A DNA stretch of 64,000 nucleotides from Anaerococcus senegalensis JC48 (GCF_000321005.1 NZ_HE578907.1:37361-101360), one strand, 5' to 3'. Shown: positions 17,579-27,236, counted from the stretch's first letter. Translations and numbers: made by a program. The notes: generated by a model not told the origin, from the letters alone.

Positions 17579-18794
17579 TATTTTAATTCATCCTTCAAAA
17601 TTAGAAGGAGAAATTGATGCTATTTCATCCAAATCTTTTGCCCATAGAGTTTTAATTATGGCAGGACTTGCAAAAAATCCTACTAATATTTATATTAATG
17701 AATTTTCAAAAGATATAAATGTGACAATAGATAGTCTTGAAAATTTGGGAGTAAAAATTAAAAAAGATAAAAATCTTGTAAAAATAATCCCTCCAAATGA
17801 AAAAATTGAAAAAGCAACTATTGATATGTATGAATCAGGATCTTCTTTGAGATTTTTCACAGGAGTTTGCTCTCATTTTTCAAAAAATACAAAAATATTA
17901 GGTGAAAAAAGACTTGCTAAAAGACCAAACCTTGAACTAATTAATAATCTAAGACAAAACGGCTTAGAAATTTCTTCTAATAAAATTCCCTACACTATTA
18001 AGGGAAAATTAAAATCAGGGAAATTTGAATTTTTGGAAAATAAATCAAGCCAATATATAACAGCTATAATGCTTGCAGCAAGCAAACTAGATGGAAAAAT
18101 TTATATTAAATTAAAACAAAAACCAGAATCAATTGGTTATATTGATATAACAAGAAAAGTCTTAAAAGATTTTAATGTTGATATTAAGAAAGAGAATAAC
18201 TCATATATAATTGAAAATCCACAAATTATTTCACCAAAAAATTATTATGTAGAAGGAGATTGGTCAAATGCTGCATTTTTTTATGGGGCAAATTTACTTG
18301 GTTCAAAAATAAAAATTAAAAACTTGAATGAAAAATCTCTACAAAAAGATAGAGAAATTGTAGAAATTTGTCAAAAAATAAAAAAATGTAAAAAAGAAAA
18401 TAAAGAAATAAAAATAGACATTTCACAAATACCAGACCTTTGTCCAATAGTTGCAATCTTACTCACATCTTTAGACAAAACTTCCTACATTATTAATGGA
18501 GAAAGATTAAGACTTAAAGAAAGTGACAGGTTAGAATCAACTTCAAAGATGTTAAATGATTTGGGAGCAAATTGCCAAATCCTTGGAGACGGTCTTAAAA
18601 TCTCTGGAAAAATAAGTGGGGGCAAGGTTGATTCTTTTAATGATCACAGGATAGTAATGGCTGCAAGTATAGGATCTTTACTTGCAAAAGATGACATAAT
18701 AATAAAAAATTATAAGGCAGTAAATAAGTCCTACCCATCATTTTTCAAAACTTTTGAAAAACTTGGTGGTAGAATTAAATATCTAGGAGCTTAA
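17565..18794 (+). CDS. aroA: 3-phosphoshikimate 1-carboxyvinyltransferase (EPSP synthase)
   Basis: 409 residues, slightly shorter than usual (about 430). Conserved motifs include SKSFAHRVLIMAGLA (substrate-binding Lys/Ser), ESGSSLRFF, the RLRLKESDRL motif (about 328-337) and FNDHRIVMAAS near the C-terminus. Transfers the enolpyruvyl group from PEP to shikimate-3-phosphate. The glyphosate loop reads around the ESGSSLRF segment, unlike the class I NAG(T)A motif. Stop codon abuts the next start codon, so the enzymes are translationally coupled. Confidence 0.94.
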   Translation: MKTDDILIHPSKLEGEIDAISSKSFAHRVLIMAGLAKNPTNIYINEFSKDINVTIDSLENLGVKIKKDKNLVKIIPPNEKIEKATIDMYESGSSLRFFTGVCSHFSKNTKILGEKRLAKRPNLELINNLRQNGLEISSNKIPYTIKGKLKSGKFEFLENKSSQYITAIMLAASKLDGKIYIKLKQKPESIGYIDITRKVLKDFNVDIKKENNSYIIENPQIISPKNYYVEGDWSNAAFFYGANLLGSKIKIKNLNEKSLQKDREIVEICQKIKKCKKENKEIKIDISQIPDLCPIVAILLTSLDKTSYIINGERLRLKESDRLESTSKMLNDLGANCQILGDGLKISGKISGGKVDSFNDHRIVMAASIGSLLAKDDIIIKNYKAVNKSYPSFFKTFEKLGGRIKYLGA

Positions 18795-20282
18795 ATGGAC
18801 GATATTAAAGATATTAGAGAAAATATAAACAAAGTCGATGATGAAATTATAAAATTACTAGAAGAAAGGTTTGACCTTTCAAAAAAAGTAAGGGCCTACA
18901 AGATATCTCACAATAAAAAAGTTTATGATCCAATTAGGGAAAAAGAAATTCTAAAAAAAATTCAAGAAAAAAATCCTGAATATGGAAAATATTTCGTAAA
19001 AATTTATCAAGAAATTATGGATCAGTCTAAAAATCTACAAAAAAATGATGAAAAATATGGACTTTTAGGAAAAAAATTAGGCCATTCTTATTCAAAAATA
19101 ATCCATGAAAAACTTGGATACTATAGCTACCAATATTTTGAAAAAAACGAAGAAGATTTGGATGAATTTTTTGAAAAAAAAGATTTTAAGGGGATTAATG
19201 TAACAATTCCATATAAAGAGAAAGTAATAAAATACCTAGATTATGTGTCTGATAAGGCAAAAAAAATTGGAGCAGTAAATACAATCGTAAATAAAAATGG
19301 AAAACTTTACGGCTACAATACAGATTATTTTGGCTTTTTTTATGATCTTAAAAAAAATCAAATAGAAGTAAAAAATAAAAAATGTTTAGTTCTTGGTAAG
19401 GGTGCATCCTCAAAAACTGTAAAAGAAGTTTTAAAAGATTTGGACGCAAAAGAAATTGTATTTTTATCAAGAAGATTTAAACCTTATTTTAAAGATGAAA
19501 AAAATTATAGGGATTTTGAAATAATTATAAATACTACTCCTGTTGGAATGTATCCTAATAATGGAGATTTTTTAGATCATATTAATCTCGATAATTTTGA
19601 AAAATTAGAGGGAGTCCTTGATTTAATTTATAATCCAAATATGACAAAAATTTTAATTGATGCAAAATTAAAAAATATAAAATTTGCCAGTGGAATTGAT
19701 ATGCTTATTGCTCAGGCTATAAAAGCAAGCGAATTATTTTTAGATAAAAATTTTGATCCATCTTTAATCAGTGGTGTTAGAAATTCTTTATTAAAGAATC
19801 AAATAAATATTGCCCTTATTGGAATGCCAGGATCTGGTAAAACAAGCCTTGGACAAATTTTGTCTAAAAATATGAATAGAAAATTTTTTGATATAGATGA
19901 AGAATTCGTAAAAAAATATGGGAATATAGAAGATTTCTTCAATAAATATGGAGAAGGTGAATTTAGAAAAAAGGAAATCCAAATTATAAAAGAAATATCA
20001 AAATCAAATTCTCTTATCATAAGTTGTGGTGGTGGAGTAGTAGAAAAAGATATAAATTATTATTATTTAAAAGAAAATTCTTTAATAGTTAATGTAAGAA
20101 GAGATTTAGAAAAATTAGAAATTGGTGGAAGACCACTATCAAAAAAATATGATTTAGATTTTTTGTATGAAAAAAGAAAAGATCTATATGATAAATTTAA
20201 AGATTTTGAGGTTTATAATAAAAATTTGAATGTTTGTGCAAAAGAAATTGAGGAGAAATTTTATGAGAATATTAATAATTAA
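18795..20282 (+). CDS. Trifunctional chorismate mutase / shikimate dehydrogenase / shikimate kinase
   Basis: 495 residues with three complete catalytic units. Residues 1-85: AroQ-type chorismate mutase (DIRENINKVDDEI and a basic KVRAYK helix). Residues about 90-330: shikimate dehydrogenase AroE with substrate motifs LGHSYS and NVTIPYKEKV, the catalytic Lys, YNTDYFGF and a degenerate NADP loop GKGASSKTV. Residues about 335-495: shikimate kinase AroK with Walker A GMPGSGKTS, DEEF, the FRKKE motif and CGGGVV. No internal Shine-Dalgarno/ATG separates them. It covers steps 4 and 5 of the pathway plus the first step from chorismate to Phe/Tyr. Confidence 0.92.
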   Translation: MDDIKDIRENINKVDDEIIKLLEERFDLSKKVRAYKISHNKKVYDPIREKEILKKIQEKNPEYGKYFVKIYQEIMDQSKNLQKNDEKYGLLGKKLGHSYSKIIHEKLGYYSYQYFEKNEEDLDEFFEKKDFKGINVTIPYKEKVIKYLDYVSDKAKKIGAVNTIVNKNGKLYGYNTDYFGFFYDLKKNQIEVKNKKCLVLGKGASSKTVKEVLKDLDAKEIVFLSRRFKPYFKDEKNYRDFEIIINTTPVGMYPNNGDFLDHINLDNFEKLEGVLDLIYNPNMTKILIDAKLKNIKFASGIDMLIAQAIKASELFLDKNFDPSLISGVRNSLLKNQINIALIGMPGSGKTSLGQILSKNMNRKFFDIDEEFVKKYGNIEDFFNKYGEGEFRKKEIQIIKEISKSNSLIISCGGGVVEKDINYYYLKENSLIVNVRRDLEKLEIGGRPLSKKYDLDFLYEKRKDLYDKFKDFEVYNKNLNVCAKEIEEKFYENINN

Positions 20283-20697
20283 TGGGCCCAATATAAATAT
20301 GCTTGGAATTAGAGAAAGAGATCTTTACGGAAAAAAAACTTATAAAGATTTAATTAAATATATAAAAGATTATGTTTATAATAAGGATATTGAAATTGAA
20401 ATTTACCAATCAAATTCTGAAGGACAAATTATAAATAAAATTCAAGAAGCATATAGTTTTTATGATGGAATAGTGATAAATCCTGCAGCATATACCCATA
20501 CATCAATTGCAATTTTAGATGCCTTAAAAGCTGTAAATATACCAACAGTTGAAGTTCATTTAACAGATGTAGATAAGAGGGAAGAATTTAGAAAAATTTC
20601 CTATGTTTCATATTTTGCCATGAAAACTATAAAGGGCGAGGGATTTGATGGTTATATTGAAGCAATTAAGTATTTAAAAGAAAATTTCGAAAAATAA
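20263..20697 (+). CDS. aroQ: 3-dehydroquinate dehydratase, type II
   Basis: 144 residues. ATG at 20263, preceded by GAGGAGA, gives the canonical MRILIINGPNINMLGIRE start. Visible catalytic features: the flexible lid around RERDLYG (Tyr), the INPAAYTHTS loop with the catalytic His, and the EVHLTDVDKREEFR segment. Dehydrates 3-dehydroquinate (step 3). The start lies inside the last codons of the fusion gene (20-base overlap), so it is the fourth member of the aro operon. The cluster lacks aroC, needed for chorismate. Confidence 0.94.
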   Translation: MRILIINGPNINMLGIRERDLYGKKTYKDLIKYIKDYVYNKDIEIEIYQSNSEGQIINKIQEAYSFYDGIVINPAAYTHTSIAILDALKAVNIPTVEVHLTDVDKREEFRKISYVSYFAMKTIKGEGFDGYIEAIKYLKENFEK

Positions 20698-20724
20698 TTA
20701 TTGTAAATTTATTTTACAATTGAT
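20698..20724 (+). terminator. Weak hairpin after aroQ
   Basis: ATTGTAAA pairs with TTTACAAT around a short AT loop, but only a weak T stretch follows, so termination here is uncertain. Confidence 0.35.
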
Positions 20725-20823
20725 TGATTTTCATTTAATATTATATTTGAGATATTTTAATCCTATTTTATTGATAAGAGTCATAAAAAAGGTAGGATAT
20801 ACAGTGAATTAGAGGTGAAAGAT

Positions 20824-23538
20824 TTGGCGTTATTTAATATATTTAAATCATTTAGTCAAAAAGAAATTGCCAACAATCAAAAATTAGTTGACAAAATTTT
20901 AGCACTAGATGAAGATATGCAAAAATTAACAGATAAACAGTTACAAAATAAAACAAATGAATTTAAAGAAAGACTTAAAAACGGAGAAAGTCTTGATGAT
21001 CTTTTAGTAGAAGCATTTGCAACAGTAAGAGAAGCAAGTGATAGAGTTTTGGGAATGAAACATTATCCTGTGCAATTGTTGGGAGGAATTGTTCTACATA
21101 ATGGACAAATAGCAGAAATGAAAACAGGAGAAGGAAAAACTTTAGTTGAAACTCTTCCTGCTTATTTAAATGCCCTTGACGGAAAGGGAGTTCATGTAGT
21201 TACAGTAAATGATTACCTTGCAAAACGTGACCAAGAGTGGATGGGGAAAGTTTATTCATTTTTGGGTCTTACAGTAGGTTGTATAATTTATGGACTTACA
21301 AACTCTGAAAGACAAAAAAATTATAATTGTGATATAACTTATGGAACAAATAACCAATTTGGTTTTGATTATCTTAGAGATAACATGGTTATTTATAAGG
21401 ATAATATGGTTCAAAGAGGACTTCATTATGCAATAGTCGATGAGGTCGATTCAATCTTAATTGATGAAGCTAGAACTCCACTTATAATTTCTGGAGAAGG
21501 TGATGAATCTACAGATACTTATAAAAAGGCTGATGAATTTATAAAAGGACTTGAGGGAAGAATTTTAGATCCAAATGAAGATTTAGATCAAGATCCATTT
21601 GATAGAGAATTTGTTGTAGAGAAAGTAGATTTCTTGGTAGATGAAAAAAGAAAATCATCAAACCTTACAGAACAAGGAACAGAAAAGGCTGAAAAATTCT
21701 TTGGAATTGAAAATTTATCAGATCCAGAACATCTAGAACTTGCTCACTACATTAATAATGCCCTAAAAGCAAATACAACTATGACAAGAGACATAGATTA
21801 TGTTGTAAATAAGGGCGAAGTAATGATTGTAGATGAATTTACAGGCCGTATTATGCAAGGAAGAAGATACTCAGATGGTCTTCATCAAGCAATTGAGGCA
21901 AAAGAAGGAGTTGAAGTTCAATCAGAATCAAAAACTCTTGCAACAATTACCTTCCAAAATTACTTTAGAATGTATGATAAATTATCTGGAATGACTGGTA
22001 CTGCAAAAACAGAAGAAGAAGAATTTTCAGAAATTTATAGCTTGGATGTTGTAGAAATTCCTACAAACAGATCAATCCAAAGAGTTGATGATGTAGACTA
22101 TGTTTATATAAATGAAAATGGAAAATATAATGCAATTATAGAAGAAATTAAAAAAGTTCACGCAACTGGTCAACCAATTCTAGTTGGTACAATTTCTATA
22201 GAAAATTCTGAAAAATTATCGAATGCTCTAAAAAAAGAAAAAATAAAACACGTAGTATTAAATGCTAAAAATCACGAAAGAGAAGCTGATATTGTGGCTC
22301 AAGCAGGTAGACTTAATGCTGTAACAATAGCTACAAATATGGCGGGTCGTGGTACTGATATTATGCTTGGTGGAAATGCTGATCATATGGCAAAACAAAG
22401 ATTAAAAAGAGAAGGAATTTCTGATGAATTATTAGAACAAGTAGACTCTTTCCAAGAAACAGATAACCAAGAAATATTAGATGCGAGAAAAAAATATAAA
22501 CACTATAAATCTCTTGTAAAACCTGAAATAGATCAAGAAGCTAAAAAGGTAAGAGAAGTTGGTGGACTATATATAATAGGTTCAGAAAGACATGAATCTC
22601 GAAGAATTGATAACCAATTGAGAGGACGTTCAGGAAGACAAGGAGATCCTGGTAAATCAAGATTTTTTATCTCATTAAAAGATGATTTAATTAGACTAAA
22701 TGTAGGAGAACAAATTTCTAAATTTGTAGAAAATTACAATTATCCAGAAGATGATCCAATTGTTTCAAAAATGGTAACAAGATCAATTGAAAAAGCTCAA
22801 ACTAGAGTTGAGGCAAATAACTTTGCAACAAGAAAAAGAGTCCTCCAATATGATGATGTAATGAATAAACAAAGAACAATAATCTATAATGAAAGAAAAC
22901 AAGTTCTTTACGGAGAAAATATGAGAGAATCAATTTTAGCAATGATAAAAGATTCGATTTCTCAAGCTGTATATTCATTTACTAACCCACAAATAAAACC
23001 AGAAAATTGGGAAATGGTAGCCTTATTAAATCATTTAAAATCAATAGCAATCCCAGTTGAACTTTTAAGATTTGAAAATATTAATGATTTAACCCAAGAA
23101 AAATTAATAGATTATATTTACCAAACAACCTTAAATAAATATGAGGAAAAAGAAAAACAATTTGGTGAAGATAATATGAGAGAAGTTGAAAGGGTAGTTC
23201 TTCTTAGAGTAATTGATACAAAGTGGATGGAACACATCGATGCAATGGATCAAATGAGAAAAGAAATTGGTGTTAGAGCTATGGGTAATGATGATCCTGT
23301 TCGTGCTTATACAAATTCCGGATTTGAAATGTATGAAGAAATGACTAATGCAATACAAGAAGAAACCGTAAGGTTAATGATGGGTGTTGAAATTAGACAA
23401 AATATTGAAAGAAAACAAGTTTTAAGACCTGATTCAGAAAATCTTGAAAATGCTGAGGATCCTGATCAAGCAACTAACAGAGCTGAAAGAAGAAGATTAA
23501 AAAGAGAAGCAAAAAAAGGTAATATTAAGGGTAATTAG
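20824..23538 (+). CDS. secA: Protein translocase ATPase SecA
   Basis: About 904 residues. The frame is open from a GTG at 20815, but GAGGTG (20812-20817) is placed as the ribosome site for the TTG at 20824, which yields MALFNIFKSF. Walker A is MKTGEGKTL, Walker B is VDEVDSILIDEARTPLIIS, and the second motor domain contains TNMAGRGTDI and the GRSGRQGDPG arginine-finger motif. The C-terminus ends in a basic helix and lacks the CXCXSGX8HC zinc tail. It drives preprotein export through SecYEG. prfB follows with no gap. Confidence 0.95.
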   Translation: MALFNIFKSFSQKEIANNQKLVDKILALDEDMQKLTDKQLQNKTNEFKERLKNGESLDDLLVEAFATVREASDRVLGMKHYPVQLLGGIVLHNGQIAEMKTGEGKTLVETLPAYLNALDGKGVHVVTVNDYLAKRDQEWMGKVYSFLGLTVGCIIYGLTNSERQKNYNCDITYGTNNQFGFDYLRDNMVIYKDNMVQRGLHYAIVDEVDSILIDEARTPLIISGEGDESTDTYKKADEFIKGLEGRILDPNEDLDQDPFDREFVVEKVDFLVDEKRKSSNLTEQGTEKAEKFFGIENLSDPEHLELAHYINNALKANTTMTRDIDYVVNKGEVMIVDEFTGRIMQGRRYSDGLHQAIEAKEGVEVQSESKTLATITFQNYFRMYDKLSGMTGTAKTEEEEFSEIYSLDVVEIPTNRSIQRVDDVDYVYINENGKYNAIIEEIKKVHATGQPILVGTISIENSEKLSNALKKEKIKHVVLNAKNHEREADIVAQAGRLNAVTIATNMAGRGTDIMLGGNADHMAKQRLKREGISDELLEQVDSFQETDNQEILDARKKYKHYKSLVKPEIDQEAKKVREVGGLYIIGSERHESRRIDNQLRGRSGRQGDPGKSRFFISLKDDLIRLNVGEQISKFVENYNYPEDDPIVSKMVTRSIEKAQTRVEANNFATRKRVLQYDDVMNKQRTIIYNERKQVLYGENMRESILAMIKDSISQAVYSFTNPQIKPENWEMVALLNHLKSIAIPVELLRFENINDLTQEKLIDYIYQTTLNKYEEKEKQFGEDNMREVERVVLLRVIDTKWMEHIDAMDQMRKEIGVRAMGNDDPVRAYTNSGFEMYEEMTNAIQEETVRLMMGVEIRQNIERKQVLRPDSENLENAEDPDQATNRAERRRLKREAKKGNIKGN

Positions 23539-24648
23539 ATGGCAGAAATTTATGAGTTAAGAGAAATCATTGAAGAACTTGAAAAAAATCTTAATATGAT
23601 TGGAGCTCATCTTGATCCTGATAATCTTTTTTTAGAAATAAAAAATATTGAAAAAGAAACCCTTAAAGAAAATTTTTGGGATGATAGCCAAAAAGCCCAA
23701 GAAATAATGGCTGATTTATCTGATAAAAAAGATGATTATAAAACTTTTACAAATTTTAAAGAAGAATTAAAAGATCAATCTGATTTAATTGACATTATTG
23801 AACAAACAAATGAAGAATTAGATAGTTTAGTTGATATAGAAGATTCTCTAAGTATTTTAAAAAAAGAAATATCATCTTTTAAAATAAAAACTGAACTTGA
23901 TGGAGAATATGATAAGAATAATGCCTATATGGTGATTCATGCAGGCGCTGGTGGACTTGAGGCTACTGATTGGGCAGAAATGCTTATGAGAATGTACACT
24001 AGATTTTTTGAAAGACGCAATTTTAAATTTGATATAACAGATTTAAATAATGAAGAAGCAGGTGGTATAAAGTCTGCAACTATTCATATAAAAGGCTCTT
24101 ACGCTTATGGATACTTAAAAGGTGAAAGAGGAGTTCATAGACTTGTCAGGATTTCTCCTTTTGATTCTTCAAAAAGACGTCATACTTCTTTTGCATCGAT
24201 AGATATTTTTCCAGAGTTAAATGATGATATGAGTGTTGAAATTGATCCTAAAGATTTAAGAATTGATACTTATAGGGCAAGTGGGGCAGGTGGACAACAC
24301 GTTAATAAAACCGATTCTGCTGTTAGAATTACTCATATACCTACTGGAGTAATTGCTTCAAGTCAAGCAGAAAGAAGCCAAACTCAAAATAAAGAAACTG
24401 CAATGAAACTTCTTTTGGCAAAGCTTACTCAAATTAAAGAAGAAGAACATAGAGAAAAAATTGAGGATATTCAAGGGAATTACACCCAAATAGCTTGGGG
24501 AAGCCAAATAAGATCTTATGTATTTCATCCATACACTCTTGTAAAAGATCACAGAACAAATTTTGAAGTGGGAAATGTAGATAGTGTAATGGATGGCGAT
24601 ATTAATGGATTTATAGATGCTTATTTAGCAAAAGGGGGAAAGGAATAA
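23539..24648 (+). CDS. prfB: Peptide chain release factor 2
   Basis: 369 residues, full length. RF2 specificity is shown by the tripeptide in VRISPFDSSKRRH (SPF), and the catalytic GGQ lies in RASGAGGQHVNKTDSA (about 245-260). It recognises UGA and UAA. The N-terminal region is one continuous frame, so the autoregulatory +1 frameshift used by many bacteria is absent. ATG directly follows the secA stop codon. The terminator stem begins inside the last codons. Confidence 0.95.
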   Translation: MAEIYELREIIEELEKNLNMIGAHLDPDNLFLEIKNIEKETLKENFWDDSQKAQEIMADLSDKKDDYKTFTNFKEELKDQSDLIDIIEQTNEELDSLVDIEDSLSILKKEISSFKIKTELDGEYDKNNAYMVIHAGAGGLEATDWAEMLMRMYTRFFERRNFKFDITDLNNEEAGGIKSATIHIKGSYAYGYLKGERGVHRLVRISPFDSSKRRHTSFASIDIFPELNDDMSVEIDPKDLRIDTYRASGAGGQHVNKTDSAVRITHIPTGVIASSQAERSQTQNKETAMKLLLAKLTQIKEEEHREKIEDIQGNYTQIAWGSQIRSYVFHPYTLVKDHRTNFEVGNVDSVMDGDINGFIDAYLAKGGKE

Positions 24649-24664
24649 TCCTTTCCTTTTATTT
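24637..24664 (+). terminator. Intrinsic terminator overlapping the prfB stop codon
   Basis: GGAAAGGA pairs with TCCTTTCC around ATAA, which includes the stop codon; T-rich sequence follows. Confidence 0.75.
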
Positions 24665-24686
24665 TTATAAAATTTAAGGAGAAAAA

Positions 24687-25781
24687 ATGAAAAATATAAT
24701 ATTAACAGGAGATAGACCAACTGGAAAACTTCATTTGGGTCATTATGTTGGATCTTTAAAAAATAGAGTAAAAATACAAAATGAGGGAAATTATGACAAA
24801 ATGTATGTTATGATTGCTGATGCTCAAGCTTTGACAGATAATTTCAATAATCCTAAAAAAATTAGAGAAAATATTACAGAGGTTATGCTTGATTATCTTT
24901 CAGTAGGACTTGATCCTGAAAAAGTTACATTTTTTGTACAATCTTATGTAAAAGAACTAACAGAACTTACTTTTTATTTATTAAATTTAGTTACCTTGTC
25001 AAGACTTGAAAGAAATCCTACTGTAAAAAGTGAAATAAAATCTAAAAATTTTGAAACAAGTCTTCCAACTGGATTTTTAATTTATCCAGTAAGTCAAACA
25101 TCAGATATTATTTTGTTTGATTCAAATATTGTTCCAGTTGGAGAAGATCAAGAGCCTATGCTTGAACAAGCTAGAGAATTGGTTAGGTCATTTAATAATA
25201 CCTACAAAGAAATTTTTAGAGAGCCAAAAGCAGTAATTCCGGAAAATAAAGTATGTAGAAGACTTCCAGGTATTGATGGATCAGCAAAAATGAGTAAGTC
25301 ATTAGACAATTGTATTTATTTATCTGACTCTAAAAAAGAAGTAAAAAGAAAAGTAATGTCCATGTTTACAGATCCTGGTCATATAAAAATAAGTGATCCT
25401 GGAAAAGTTGAAGGCAATGCAGTATTTACTTATCTTGATGCTTTTTGTGAAGATTATCATTTTGAAAAATATTATCCTGAATATAAAAATTTAGACGAAC
25501 TTAAAGATCATTATAGACGTGGAGGTCTTGGTGATGTTAAAATTAAAAAATTCTTAAATAAAGTTTTGGAAGATTTTCTTGATCCTATAAGAGAAAGAAG
25601 ATCTTATTATGCTAAAGATATTGATAATTTATTTAAAATTATGGAAAATGGATCAAAAGAGGCAAGCTTATATGGTCAAAAGAAATTAAATGAGGTAAAA
25701 GAAGCTATGGGAATAAATTATTTTGATGATAATAATTTAATTTCTGAACTTCAAGAAAAATATGACCAAGAGTATAAATAA
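24687..25781 (+). CDS. trpS: Tryptophanyl-tRNA synthetase
   Basis: 364 residues, about 30 longer than the commonest bacterial form. Class I motifs: the HIGH-like PTGKLHLGHYVGSL (about 10-23) and AKMSKSLDN (about 202-210). The EDQEPMLEQAREL region that contacts adenylate is present. Charges tRNA-Trp. No T-box is seen in the 38-base gap upstream; AAGGAG precedes the ATG. Transcription ends at the terminator at 25798. Confidence 0.95.
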   Translation: MKNIILTGDRPTGKLHLGHYVGSLKNRVKIQNEGNYDKMYVMIADAQALTDNFNNPKKIRENITEVMLDYLSVGLDPEKVTFFVQSYVKELTELTFYLLNLVTLSRLERNPTVKSEIKSKNFETSLPTGFLIYPVSQTSDIILFDSNIVPVGEDQEPMLEQARELVRSFNNTYKEIFREPKAVIPENKVCRRLPGIDGSAKMSKSLDNCIYLSDSKKEVKRKVMSMFTDPGHIKISDPGKVEGNAVFTYLDAFCEDYHFEKYYPEYKNLDELKDHYRRGGLGDVKIKKFLNKVLEDFLDPIRERRSYYAKDIDNLFKIMENGSKEASLYGQKKLNEVKEAMGINYFDDNNLISELQEKYDQEYK

Positions 25782-25797
25782 TGTTTTATAAATTGTT

Positions 25798-25831
25798 AAA
25801 AAAAAGTGCAATATTACTTGCACTTTTTTAT
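25798..25831 (+). terminator. Intrinsic terminator after trpS
   Basis: AAAAAGTGCAA pairs with TTGCACTTTTT around TATTAC. Its right arm doubles as the -35 of the next promoter. Confidence 0.85.
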
Positions 25832-25846
25832 TTTATGTTTTATAAT
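25818..25846 (+). promoter_or_regulatory. Promoter of the symporter gene, overlapping the trpS terminator
   Basis: TTGCAC (25818-25823) and TATAAT (25841-25846) with a 17-base spacer. The -35 lies in the 3' arm of the trpS terminator. Confidence 0.65.
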
Positions 25847-25919
25847 GAAAAGGTAGTCATATAGAAACTATATATTTTACATAAAAAATTATAGTTAAAA
25901 AAAAGGAGTATTTAAAGAC

Positions 25920-27170
25920 ATGAGTAAATCGGAAAAGAAAAAACTAGGTTTAATACCTAAATTATTGATAGCGATTGCCTTGGGTACCTTAGCAGGTTTA
26001 TATTTACCAGAATGGTTTGTAAGAATTGCCGTGACATTCTCAACTATTTTTGGTGCATTTTTAAACTTTGTAATCCCACTTATGATAATCGCTTTTGTTA
26101 CTAAAGGAATTGCAGATCTTGGAGAGGGAGCAGGAAGATTACTTGCTGTAACAGTTCTTATTGCATATACTTCAACATTAGTTGGTGGTTCATTATCTTA
26201 TGTAATGAGTTCTAATATTTTCCCATCATTTATCAGCCAAGACCAAGTTGCAAAAATCCAAGCTTCAAGTGAAATTGAAGTTAACCCATTTTTTGAAGTA
26301 CCAATAAAACCATTTTTTGATGTTACATCAGCAATTATTTTTGCTTTTATGATGGGTATAGCAATCTCATGGTTAAGAAAACAAGGTAAGGGAGAATTTT
26401 CTTACGGACTTATTGGAGAATTTAATGAGATAATTACTAAAGTATTATCAACAGCAATTGTTCCATTATTACCATTTTTCATTTTTGGTAATTTCTCAAA
26501 AATGGCATTTACAGGATCAGTATTTGCAGTTCTTTCAATATTCTGGAAAATATTCTTATGTGTAATTGCTCTTCACTTATTATATGTATCTGCTTTATTT
26601 ATAATAAGTGGTTCTTACACAAAGAAAAATCCAATAAGACTTATCAAAAATCAAGTAAAAGGATATTTAACAGCTGTTGGTACACAATCATCAGTTGCAA
26701 CAATTCCAGTAAACTTAGAATGTGCTAAGCAAAATAGTGTTAGCAAGGGAATAAGAGATTTTGTTATTCCTCTTGGAGCTACAGTTCACATGCCAGGTTC
26801 TATGATTACAATCACTGCTTGTACATTTACAATTTTAACAATGTATGGAATGGATCATTCTTATTTATTAATGTTAAGATATATGGCAATTTTAGGAATT
26901 GCTATGGTTGCTGCACCAGGAGCACCAGGTGGAGCTGTAATGAGTGCCCTACCATTTTTACCAGTAGTAGGAATTCCTTCAGAAGGTGAACTTGCATCAT
27001 TATTGATTACTTTATATCTAACACAAGATTCATTTGGAACTGCAGCAAATATTTCTGGAGATACAGCAATTTCTGTTGGTATTGATAAGATATTTAATAA
27101 ACATATAGTTAAAAATGATGACTACAAAGACGGTTTCAATGAAAAAATTATAAATGCTAAAGAAATTTAA
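25920..27170 (+). CDS. Dicarboxylate/amino acid:cation symporter (DAACS family)
   Basis: 416 residues with about eight membrane helices plus two re-entrant loops. Family marks are the serine-rich loop QSSVATIPVNLECAKQ (about residues 258-273) and the second hairpin AAPGAPGGAVMSALPFLP (about 337-354), the Na+/substrate-binding elements of GltP/SstT-like carriers. It probably imports glutamate/aspartate, serine/threonine or a C4-dicarboxylate with Na+ or H+. AAAGGAG lies before the ATG. Its terminator has been split by the composite transposon: the left arm is at 27173-27185, the right arm 10.5 kb away. Confidence 0.88.
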   Translation: MSKSEKKKLGLIPKLLIAIALGTLAGLYLPEWFVRIAVTFSTIFGAFLNFVIPLMIIAFVTKGIADLGEGAGRLLAVTVLIAYTSTLVGGSLSYVMSSNIFPSFISQDQVAKIQASSEIEVNPFFEVPIKPFFDVTSAIIFAFMMGIAISWLRKQGKGEFSYGLIGEFNEIITKVLSTAIVPLLPFFIFGNFSKMAFTGSVFAVLSIFWKIFLCVIALHLLYVSALFIISGSYTKKNPIRLIKNQVKGYLTAVGTQSSVATIPVNLECAKQNSVSKGIRDFVIPLGATVHMPGSMITITACTFTILTMYGMDHSYLLMLRYMAILGIAMVAAPGAPGGAVMSALPFLPVVGIPSEGELASLLITLYLTQDSFGTAANISGDTAISVGIDKIFNKHIVKNDDYKDGFNEKIINAKEI

Positions 27171-27172
27171 TG

Positions 27173-27191
27173 AAAAAAACTAGGCCCTGTG
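27173..27191. terminator. Left half of a split bidirectional terminator, plus target duplication GTG
   Basis: AAAAAAACTAGGC (27173-27185) followed by CCTGTG. The complementary arm GCCTAGTTTTTTT lies at 37743-37755, on the far side of the IS-bracketed segment. GTG at 27189-27191 is repeated at 37741-37743. Confidence 0.8.
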
Positions 27192-27236
27192 TGACCTGAA
27201 CCCCAAAATCCGGAATACGGATGGAGGGGTTTTTCT

